From Cytophagales bacterium Alg240-R148 (GTDB lineage: Bacteria > Bacteroidota > Bacteroidia > Cytophagales > Cyclobacteriaceae): a DNA stretch of 64,000 nucleotides. How positions within the stretch are numbered: the first letter of the stretch is position 1; the number at the start of each line of letters is the position of its first letter. Both the position numbers and the translations under genes were made by a program. A model generated the notes under the pieces. The model saw only the letters and a list, made by a program, of their open reading frames with translations, did not search any database and had not been told where the DNA came from. The stretch spans positions 746,706-810,705 of the forward strand of contig LS999828.1 of NCBI GenBank assembly GCA_900537185.1, read 5' to 3'. Of this stretch, positions 34,390 to 40,970 are shown piece by piece.

Positions 34390-35562
34390 TTGAGTCATAA
34401 TCCAACAAAATTATACACCTTGCAGTTTTGGCTGTTGTGCTTTAGTTCTTTTTTATTTTTCTCTAGCTTTAACATGATCATCCCCGAACTACCAGACCAC
34501 TTGAGGTCGATGGGGGGAAAAAACAACATTGGGTTAATCATACCCATTTTTGCTTTTGCAGCACTTGTTTCAAGACCGATCAGTGGGAAGTTGACTGATA
34601 CTGTTGGGAGGGTACCAGTTATGATCATAGGTACGGTAGTATGTTTTGCTCTAGGTTTGTTGTATCCAATGGTACACACCGTAACTATTTTTTTTGTTCT
34701 CCGTTTTTTGCATGGATTTTCTACCGGCTTCAAACCTACAGGGACTTCTGCCTATTTAGCCGATATTGTACCCATAATGAGACGTGGAGAAGCCATGGGG
34801 GTAATCGGAGCTTTTGGGAGTACTGGCATGGCCTTAGGCCCCTACATCGGAAGTGAAATAAAAATACAATATTCTTTGGATGCTACGTTTTATGCGTCCT
34901 CAGCCTTCGCCATTTGTTCCATATTAATTTTGGCAAGAATGAAGGAAACTTTAAAAGACAGAAAATCATTTTCGTGGGATCTTTTGGTACCAAAACGAAC
35001 AGAACTATTCGAACCGTTGGTTATTGCTCCAACTATTGTAATGACTTTGACCGTCGTTTCTTTTGGCGCTATCCTTACCATCATGCCTGATTTCACAGCA
35101 CATTTAGGAATTGCCAACAAAGGGACTTATTTTTTGGTATTTACACTGTCTTCCATTGCAGTCCGGCTCTTGGCAGGTAAAGTTTCCGATAAAGTGGGCC
35201 GAGTAGCAGTGCTGAGGGTGTCTGTCTTAATGATCTTTTTGGCTATGTTGATGCTTGCCTACACCGAAACCAAAACGATGTTCTACATTGGAGGTGTTCT
35301 TTTTGGTTTGGCTGCAGGCATGAACTCTCCTACTGTTTTTGCATGGACCATCGATTTATCGGATAAAAAATTCAGTGGCCGCGCCATGTCCACCATGTAT
35401 ATGGGCTTAGAAATTGGCATCATTGCAGGAGGTCTAATTTCAGGATATACCTACAACAACAACCCTGAAAACTTCCCTACTACTTTTCTTATATGTGGTT
35501 TGGGTTGCATCCCTGCCTTTTTATATTTAATATTTGGATTGAAAAAAAGAGAGAAGGTATGA
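34390..35562 (+). CDS. Major facilitator superfamily transporter
   Basis: A membrane transporter of about 390 residues with some twelve helices. Seen: the MFS loop 2-3 motif GKLTDTVGRVPVMI (about residue 65), RFLHGFSTGFKPTGTSAYLADIVP, and a second-half copy GKVSDKVGRVAVLRV. No ATG precedes the first helix: TTG at 34390 (giving LSHNPTKLYTLQFWLLCF) is my choice, TTG at 34360 is possible. Substrate not predictable; drug or metabolite efflux is typical of the group. The stop overlaps the next gene's ATG by four bases. Confidence 0.83.
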   Translation: MSHNPTKLYTLQFWLLCFSSFLFFSSFNMIIPELPDHLRSMGGKNNIGLIIPIFAFAALVSRPISGKLTDTVGRVPVMIIGTVVCFALGLLYPMVHTVTIFFVLRFLHGFSTGFKPTGTSAYLADIVPIMRRGEAMGVIGAFGSTGMALGPYIGSEIKIQYSLDATFYASSAFAICSILILARMKETLKDRKSFSWDLLVPKRTELFEPLVIAPTIVMTLTVVSFGAILTIMPDFTAHLGIANKGTYFLVFTLSSIAVRLLAGKVSDKVGRVAVLRVSVLMIFLAMLMLAYTETKTMFYIGGVLFGLAAGMNSPTVFAWTIDLSDKKFSGRAMSTMYMGLEIGIIAGGLISGYTYNNNPENFPTTFLICGLGCIPAFLYLIFGLKKREKV

Positions 35563-36242
35563 AAAAGTCCACGGTACTGTATGTTTATGGAATAATTGCA
35601 ATGTTAGAGCTCTTCAGCCACACATTGCCTACTTCTGGTTTGCACCACTTTACCAAGCCCTTACTGATGCTTACCTTAATCGTGTACATTGTTTTACACA
35701 GAAAAGAACTATCCAGAAAAGCATTGACTCTGGTGGTGGCAGGCCTTTCCTTTTCTTGGCTGGGCGATGTTTCTTTGATGTACCAAGATAAAAAAGAAAT
35801 TTACTTCATGGTGGGGCTAGGCGCGTTTCTAGTAGCACACATTGCTTATATCTTCCTTTTAAAAGAGGCAAGAGACAGCTCAGAAAGCAAATTTCTGAAT
35901 CCTCAAAAAATAAAATACATCGGTTTTTTCTGGTTGGTTTTTGGCGGCTTAATTAGCATACTCTACCCACACTTGGGTGCTTTAAAAATTCCAGTTATCG
36001 TTTATGCCATGGCCATCACGGTAATGGGAATATCTGCATTAATGCGCTATGGCAGAACCCAGGCTAAGAGTTATATGTTCGGGTTACTGGGGGCTGTGCT
36101 TTTTATCACCTCCGACAGCATTTTGGCCATTAATAAATTTATCGAACCCGTGAACAATGCTGGTATTTTAATTATGGGTACTTATGCCTTGGCGCAAATG
36201 TGTATTTGCATTGGAGTTGTATTGCACTTCAATAAAAAGTAA
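35559..36242 (+). CDS. Lysoplasmalogenase family protein (YhhN/TMEM86)
   Basis: A 227-residue membrane protein with about eight helices. ATG at 35559 overlaps the MFS stop (ATGA). Seen: FTKPLLMLTLIVYIVLH, SWLGDVSLMY with the conserved Asp, FLVAHIAYIFLL, and a late SDSILAINKFIEPVNNAGILIMGTYALAQMCICIGV, all family signature blocks. Known activity of relatives: hydrolysis of the vinyl-ether bond of lysoplasmalogens; in an aerobic bacterium lacking plasmalogens the substrate may differ. Confidence 0.9.
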   Translation: MKKSTVLYVYGIIAMLELFSHTLPTSGLHHFTKPLLMLTLIVYIVLHRKELSRKALTLVVAGLSFSWLGDVSLMYQDKKEIYFMVGLGAFLVAHIAYIFLLKEARDSSESKFLNPQKIKYIGFFWLVFGGLISILYPHLGALKIPVIVYAMAITVMGISALMRYGRTQAKSYMFGLLGAVLFITSDSILAINKFIEPVNNAGILIMGTYALAQMCICIGVVLHFNKK

Positions 36243-36303
36243 AGCAAATCACCGACTAACAAATGAGTTTGGAGCCCGCCATGCCAGCCGGTGATTATTT
36301 GCT
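36243..36303. terminator. Possible bidirectional terminator with large loop
   Basis: AGCAAATCACCG and CGGTGATTATTTGCT are near-complementary arms separated by about 35 bases, between convergent genes ending at 36242 and 36302. The loop is long, so function is less sure. Confidence 0.5.
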
Positions 36304-36988
36304 ATAGCTTCTTTATTTTTCCGCTTCCAGCAGAACTGTTGTTAATTTTATCCGGGTTTCCTTTGTAATAGATAGAACCTGAACCTGCGATACTAGAGTC
36401 AATTTCTTTGTTGGCATGTATCCTACATCTTCCAGACCCAGCAATTGAAATATCGTAATAATCCACAATTAAATCTTCTGCATCCAAACTTCCTGATCCA
36501 CTAATACTAACATCGTTGGACTCCGCACTGCCTCTTAAATCCACATCGCCAGAGCCAGACACTTTTACCACCAAATCATTGGCCTCCACGTCCATGTCTA
36601 TATCACCGGAACCAGAAACAGACAACCTCAAATCTTTTACTTTGAATTTATTTTTTGAAACAATATCACCAGACCCAGAAACCGCCACTTTTGTAAGTAC
36701 GTTGGTAGTAATGTGCACGTCTACCTTATCGTTGTTCCAACCCCAACTGTTATTGTCTTTTTTTCTAATTTTAAGAATGCCTCCTTTTACTTCTGTAATG
36801 GTTTCTTCCAAATCATCTCTGTCCCCTTCTAAAACAACAGACTGTTTGTTGCCGTAGGTCAGGTATATGTTATAAGACCCACTAGATGCTACACCTTCAA
36901 ATGCGCCTACGTTCCTCGTTTCTTTATTTTGCGCAACACTTGCTACAAAAAAGAATGCCATTAAAAAAGTTAGTTGTATCGTTTTCAT
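36302..36988 (-). CDS. Exported head-GIN domain protein (DUF2807)
   Basis: A 228-residue exported protein from ATG 36988 (signal peptide about 1-20, ending ASVAQNK). Seen: a repeating SGSGDI pattern (VAVSGSGDIVSKN, LSVSGSGDIDMDV, VKVSGSGDVDLRG, ISGSGSLDAEDL, IAGSGRCRI, IAGSGSIYYKG, SAGSGKIKKL), the regular turn signature of a right-handed beta-helix. Usually periplasmic or outer-membrane associated; function unknown. Monocistronic. Confidence 0.87.
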   Translation of the reverse strand: MKTIQLTFLMAFFFVASVAQNKETRNVGAFEGVASSGSYNIYLTYGNKQSVVLEGDRDDLEETITEVKGGILKIRKKDNNSWGWNNDKVDVHITTNVLTKVAVSGSGDIVSKNKFKVKDLRLSVSGSGDIDMDVEANDLVVKVSGSGDVDLRGSAESNDVSISGSGSLDAEDLIVDYYDISIAGSGRCRIHANKEIDSSIAGSGSIYYKGNPDKINNSSAGSGKIKKL

Positions 36989-37096
36989 CACGTTTTGATT
37001 AGTTAGTTCTATTAATTTAGATTATGAGTTTATATTATAGACTCGTAAATATTTTATAGGTTGCACCCCAATTCAAAAAAACTTCAAATCCCGCAA

Positions 37097-37981
37097 ATGA
37101 TTTTTTTAATAGGAAGCTTACTGGCCAACATAGGAATTTTTATAGTTTTTAAATTAATTCCTTATTTTAAACTTAATGCATTGCCAGTAATAGTGGTCAA
37201 TTACTTTGTTTGTGTGCTAACTGGGGCTCTTTTTATAGGGAATTTAACATGGGTTAGCACCCTCAACCCATTCGATCCTTTTTTTTACATCGCTGCTATT
37301 TTGGGGGTAGTATTTATTTTTGCTTTTTACTTAATGGCAAGAACTACAGAACAGCTGGGCATGACTGTAGCTTCGGTTGCAAGTAAAATCTCATTGGTTA
37401 TCCCTATTTTTATCAACCTTTTTATTTTTAAAACTGCATACAAATCTTTTGATGCAATAAATTACATTGGGTTAATTTTAGCCGTACCCGCCATATTGCT
37501 CTCTACCATTAAACCTTCCAAAGGAGGACAAAAATCTTTAAAAGTAATGTTCTTCCTTCCTGTTATGGTTTTTTTAACCGGAGGCACAATTGATACAACC
37601 ATCAACTACGCCAACATCCACTATATCCCCAGTGAATTGGCGGCAGTATTTCCAATCATCATATTTGCTTTTGCTGCCACCACCGGTGCTGTTTTTTCTT
37701 TCTTTACAAAAATTAAATTCAACACAAAATCGGTATTGTTAGGCTCCTGTTTGGGCACCATCAATTACTTTTCTATGTTTTGTTTGGTAAAGGCCCTCGA
37801 GGCCTTTAACAACGATGGCAGTACGGTCTATTCAATTTTGAACATCGGCATCATTTTAGGTGCTGCCTTGTTGTCTTATTTTATATTTAAAGAAAAGTTA
37901 ACCCGGCTCAATTGGCTTGGCGTACTGATTGCCGTGTTGTCCGTTCTTTCCATCTTTTATCAAGAAATCTTAGCTTTGTAA
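37097..37981 (+). CDS. EamA/DMT family membrane transporter
   Basis: A 294-residue protein with ten hydrophobic helices in two EamA-like halves (second half from about 155). ATG at 37097 (MIFLIGSLLANIGIFIVFKLI) begins directly at the first helix; an upstream TTG at 37061 would add 12 polar residues. Seen: MARTTEQLGMTVASVASKISLVIP and NYFSMFCLVKALEAFNNDGSTVYSILNIGIILGAALLSYFIFKEKLTRLNWLGVLI, the classical last-helix block. Exports an unknown metabolite. It precedes yigZ by four bases. Confidence 0.85.
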   Translation: MIFLIGSLLANIGIFIVFKLIPYFKLNALPVIVVNYFVCVLTGALFIGNLTWVSTLNPFDPFFYIAAILGVVFIFAFYLMARTTEQLGMTVASVASKISLVIPIFINLFIFKTAYKSFDAINYIGLILAVPAILLSTIKPSKGGQKSLKVMFFLPVMVFLTGGTIDTTINYANIHYIPSELAAVFPIIIFAFAATTGAVFSFFTKIKFNTKSVLLGSCLGTINYFSMFCLVKALEAFNNDGSTVYSILNIGIILGAALLSYFIFKEKLTRLNWLGVLIAVLSVLSIFYQEILAL

Positions 37982-37985
37982 TTAC

Positions 37986-38597
37986 ATGAGGACGCAATAT
38001 TTAACAGTGGAAATGGCTTCCGAAGGATTTTATAAAGAAAAAGGCAGTAAGTTTATTGCCCATTGTTATCCCGTGCAGTCTGAAAACGACATTAAAGAAA
38101 AACTAGAAGCCTTGCGCAAACAATACTACGATGCACGGCACCATTGTTATGCCTACATAATTGGGGAGGACAGTAGTAAAACAAGAGCCAACGATGATGG
38201 TGAACCCAACCACTCAGCTGGAGACCCTATTCTTGGTCAACTAAAATCCTACAACCTTACCAACACGCTGGTAGTGGTAATTAGATATTTTGGAGGGACT
38301 AAACTAGGCGTTGGAGGGTTAATCCATGCCTACAAAACCGCAGCGGAAGAAGCCATTCAAAACAACAAAATAAAAACTGTAGGCATAACCCAAGCCTACC
38401 AAGTTGAATTTCCGTACGAACATACGGCCGAAGTAATGCGCTTGTTAAATGATCTATCCGCAGAAATTATAGAACAGCATTATACGGAGTCCTGCAGCAT
38501 TCGCTTTAAAGTTGTTGTGGATCAAATTCTGGTTACGGATTCGAAATTTCAGTTGCTACTAGATACTGGCCACCACTTAATTTTAAAAAAAGAATAA
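37986..38597 (+). CDS. YigZ/IMPACT family protein (UPF0029)
   Basis: A 203-residue protein. Seen: GSKFIAHCYPVQSENDIKEKLEALRKQYYDARHHCYAYIIG, then GEPNHSAGDPILGQLK and VVVIRYFGGTKLGVGGLIHAYKTAA, the IMPACT-type core, and a C-terminal ferredoxin-like domain. Relatives are linked to translation or stress responses through ribosome or kinase contacts; the bacterial function is poorly known. Co-transcribed with the upstream EamA gene. Confidence 0.92.
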   Translation: MRTQYLTVEMASEGFYKEKGSKFIAHCYPVQSENDIKEKLEALRKQYYDARHHCYAYIIGEDSSKTRANDDGEPNHSAGDPILGQLKSYNLTNTLVVVIRYFGGTKLGVGGLIHAYKTAAEEAIQNNKIKTVGITQAYQVEFPYEHTAEVMRLLNDLSAEIIEQHYTESCSIRFKVVVDQILVTDSKFQLLLDTGHHLILKKE

Positions 38598-38657
38598 AAC
38601 ATAAACGCCTGAAAACAAAATACTTACAACATAATTTTACTTTTTTTTACATTGCTG

Positions 38658-38684
38658 GCAACCCTTTTGATGAAGTACGTCGTA
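38658..38684 (+). promoter_or_regulatory. ECF-sigma-type promoter of the PepSY-like lipoprotein gene
   Basis: GCAACCC at 38658-38664 and CGTCGTA at 38678-38684, spaced with 15 bases between AAC and CGTC, resemble the AAC/CGTC bipartite promoters used by ECF sigma factors. The start codon is 47 bases past the -10 element. Compare TGTAAC/CGTCT at 48351-48377. Confidence 0.5.
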
Positions 38685-38730
38685 TGGGGTCCTGAATAAG
38701 TTGATAAATGTGAAACTAAAATAAAGAACC

Positions 38731-39513
38731 ATGTTGAAAAGAATTTTTATTATCGCCCTTTTTGCAGCCTTCCTAAGTGCCTGCCAAGACAACGCCTTAG
38801 ATAGTGGAGAAGATATAATAACAGAAATTGGATCCGATGCTCTGCCAAACAATGCCATAGAGTTTATTGAAACCAATTTTCCTGGAGAGGTCATTAGCAA
38901 TGCTTACAAAGTAACCGATGGCACCAATAGCAGCGAAAGCTACGAAGCCTACTTAACCAATGAAACCAATTTGGTTTTTAACGCATCTGGGACATTAGAA
39001 GGATTTGGAGAGGATGTTTCTAAAGTAGATTGTGAAGGTAGGCCAAGAAGAAGAAAAGGCAAACACCACCACTGCGGATGCAAACCAAAGCCAGAACAAA
39101 TTGAATTTTCTGCATTGCCCGAGGCAACCCAAGAGTACATCAACACCAATTACCCTGAGGTAGATAGAATGAAAGCCTTGAAGGTAGAAAAAGATGGTAA
39201 CATACATTATCCAGTATTAATTGCGGAAGTAGGAATACTAATATTTGATGCGGATGGCGTTTTCATTAAGATAATTGAAAGAGATGCACCTCCATGCAAA
39301 AGGTTTGAAGCTATTGAATACGATGCATTGCCCGAAAGTGCAAAAACATATATGGAAGATAATTATCCTGGCGCTGAAATTAACAGGGTGAGAATGGGAA
39401 CCTACCAAGAGGCTTTGCACTACCATGTTGTAGTGGAAGAAGTAGGAGTTATAATATTTGATGGAGAAGGGGTGTATCTGGATACAAAAACTTGTGGAAT
39501 GAGTGAAGAGTAG
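38731..39513 (+). CDS. Lipoprotein with three PepSY-like repeats
   Basis: A 260-residue lipoprotein. Seen: lipobox LSAC (Cys18), then three similar segments of about 60-75 residues, each beginning ALPxxAxxYIExNYPGaEI (ALPNNAIEFIETNFPGEVI, ALPEATQEYINTNYPEVD, ALPESAKTYMEDNYPGAEI), the PepSY-like / DUF2874 type fold. Between repeats one and two lies an unusual basic, His/Cys linker (RPRRRKGKHHHCGCKPKP), a plausible metal-binding patch. It is placed directly upstream of an ECF sigma/FecR/receptor cluster and ends in its own terminator. Function unknown. Confidence 0.8.
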   Translation: MLKRIFIIALFAAFLSACQDNALDSGEDIITEIGSDALPNNAIEFIETNFPGEVISNAYKVTDGTNSSESYEAYLTNETNLVFNASGTLEGFGEDVSKVDCEGRPRRRKGKHHHCGCKPKPEQIEFSALPEATQEYINTNYPEVDRMKALKVEKDGNIHYPVLIAEVGILIFDADGVFIKIIERDAPPCKRFEAIEYDALPESAKTYMEDNYPGAEINRVRMGTYQEALHYHVVVEEVGVIIFDGEGVYLDTKTCGMSEE

Positions 39514-39537
39514 TTAAGTTAGTTATAAATTGAGTAG

Positions 39538-39568
39538 AATGCGGGGGATCATGCCCTCGCATTTTTAA
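39538..39568 (+). terminator. Rho-independent terminator of lipoprotein gene, abutting sigma factor start
   Basis: Arms ATGCG-GGG and CCC-CGCAT around a short loop, followed by TTTTTAAAT, 25 bases past the lipoprotein stop. It ends about 12 bases before the likely start of the sigma gene, which leaves little room for a separate promoter. Confidence 0.8.
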
Positions 39569-39579
39569 ATAAAATTGTT

Positions 39580-40131
39580 ATTGAAAATCCAAACACCATC
39601 CACCAGTGCATACTTGGCCAAAGACAGGCCCAAGAACAGCTGTACAAACAGTACTATGGCTATGCCATTTCTGTTTGCTCCAGTTATACCAACAGCAACT
39701 TCGAAACGGAAGAAGTTGTAAACGATGGGTTTATTAAAGTGTTTAACTCCATCCAACGTTATGATAAAAATTGGAGTTTCAAAGCGTGGTTCAGAAAAAT
39801 AATGGTCAATTCGGCCATTGACTTTTATAGAAAACACAAAAAACACCAGGTAGTAGATACAATTGAAAATGCCACAATCATGGAAAATTTTGACGACAAT
39901 ATTATTGACCGACTTTCTGAACAGGAAATTCTTAAAGCTGTTCAAGCATTGTCTCCAGCCTATAAATTGGTTTTTAATTTATATGTCTTAGAGGGTTTCA
40001 ACCACAACGAAATTGCGCAAAAATTGGGCATTTCTACTGGTGCCTCCAAATCTAATTTATCCAAGGCAAGGGCCAAACTAAAAACAATCATTACTACGTT
40101 AAATCCAGAAGAGCACTATGGAAAATTTTGA
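39580..40131 (+). CDS. ECF RNA polymerase sigma factor with apparent ATT start
   Basis: About 183 residues. Seen: regions 2 and 4 are complete: HQCILGQRQAQEQLYKQYYGYAI, EEVVNDGFIKVFNSIQRYD, FKAWFRKIMVNSAIDFYRKHKK, then SEQEILKAVQALSPAYKLVFNLYVLEGFNHNEIAQKLGISTGASKSNLSKARAKLK. The frame is open from 39538 but contains no ATG, GTG or TTG before 39739, where GTG would cut away all of region 2.1. The ATT at 39580 gives a start residue followed by ENPNTIHQCILG, exactly where related sigma factors begin, so I take it as a rare initiation codon (or a lost ATG). It overlaps the FecR gene by 14 bases and would direct transcription of the receptor that follows. Confidence 0.8.
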   Translation: MENPNTIHQCILGQRQAQEQLYKQYYGYAISVCSSYTNSNFETEEVVNDGFIKVFNSIQRYDKNWSFKAWFRKIMVNSAIDFYRKHKKHQVVDTIENATIMENFDDNIIDRLSEQEILKAVQALSPAYKLVFNLYVLEGFNHNEIAQKLGISTGASKSNLSKARAKLKTIITTLNPEEHYGKF

Positions 40132-40963
40132 TAACAAAATCAGAAACAAGCTGCTTAATCAAAAAGAAAGCACACCACCAACGGAAGGACAGGTGCAAGC
40201 ATTTTTTGAAAAGATGGATGCGAATGGCGCAGTGCCCAAACCAAAAGGCCGATCCATAAGCTTTGGCTTTATTCAAAAAGTTGCTGCCAGCTTGGTAGTG
40301 TTGTTGGTGGCTTTAACAGCAGTGTATTTTTCGGGCAATGTTAAGGTAAATAACGGTATAGCTTCTACACAGACCATCCAACTTCCCGATGCATCCACAG
40401 TTGAATTAAATGCTCATTCTGAAATTAAATACAACCAATACACTTGGTACTTCAATCGAACTATAAATTTAAAAGGAGAGGCCTTTTTTAAAGTTAAAAA
40501 GGGGTCTGCATTTACTGTAGAGTCCAGGTTGGGTACAACCACCGTATTAGGCACCAGCTTTAATATTTTCTCTAGAAAAAACAAATACGAGGTAAAATGT
40601 TATACTGGCAAAGTAAAGGTGCACCTACTCCCACCTGGTAAAAATAAAATAATTGTTCCAGGCCAAGCGGTTTCATTTATTGAAAACCATAAATTGGAAC
40701 AAACTAAATTTGATGTAGAGCATAGAAATTGGCAATCGGGCTCCTTTTACTTCGACAACCAGCCGTTAGAAGAAGTACTCGAAACAATTGAAAGGCAGTT
40801 TGGAGTGGAAGTGGAAAGTTTTGAACATATTAAAAAACTGCGCTACACCGGATATTTTAGCAACAAGGACCTGCAAACCGCATTAAAATTAATTTGTGAC
40901 CCTTTAGAATTGTCCTATACTATTGAAAGAAAAAAAGTCCTCATACGAGACAGAAAAAAATGA
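40118..40963 (+). CDS. FecR-type anti-sigma factor / signal transducer
   Basis: A 281-residue protein. Seen: cytoplasmic N-terminus (about 1-55), one membrane helix at about 58-75 (VAASLVVLLVALTAVYFSG), then FecR domain (TQTIQLPDASTVELNAHSEIKY, LKGEAFFKV, FTVESRLGTTTVLGTSFNIF) and the C-terminal DUF4974 (SFYFDNQPLEEVLETIERQFGVEVE). It would pass a signal from the receptor plug/STN domain across the periplasm to the sigma factor, whose gene overlaps it by 14 bases. The receptor gene follows after seven bases. Confidence 0.9.
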   Translation: MENFDNKIRNKLLNQKESTPPTEGQVQAFFEKMDANGAVPKPKGRSISFGFIQKVAASLVVLLVALTAVYFSGNVKVNNGIASTQTIQLPDASTVELNAHSEIKYNQYTWYFNRTINLKGEAFFKVKKGSAFTVESRLGTTTVLGTSFNIFSRKNKYEVKCYTGKVKVHLLPPGKNKIIVPGQAVSFIENHKLEQTKFDVEHRNWQSGSFYFDNQPLEEVLETIERQFGVEVESFEHIKKLRYTGYFSNKDLQTALKLICDPLELSYTIERKKVLIRDRKK

Positions 40964-40970
40964 GCCCTTT

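Noticed and set aside
39565-39945. 126-codon minus-strand open frame
   Set aside because: Covers the ECF sigma gene on the other strand, which has full regions 2 and 4.
39580-40131. Sigma factor as a pseudogene because it lacks a standard start
   Set aside because: All conserved regions are intact and the frame is open with an ATT codon at the expected place; overlap with fecR is kept. Decay is less likely than rare initiation, though not excluded.
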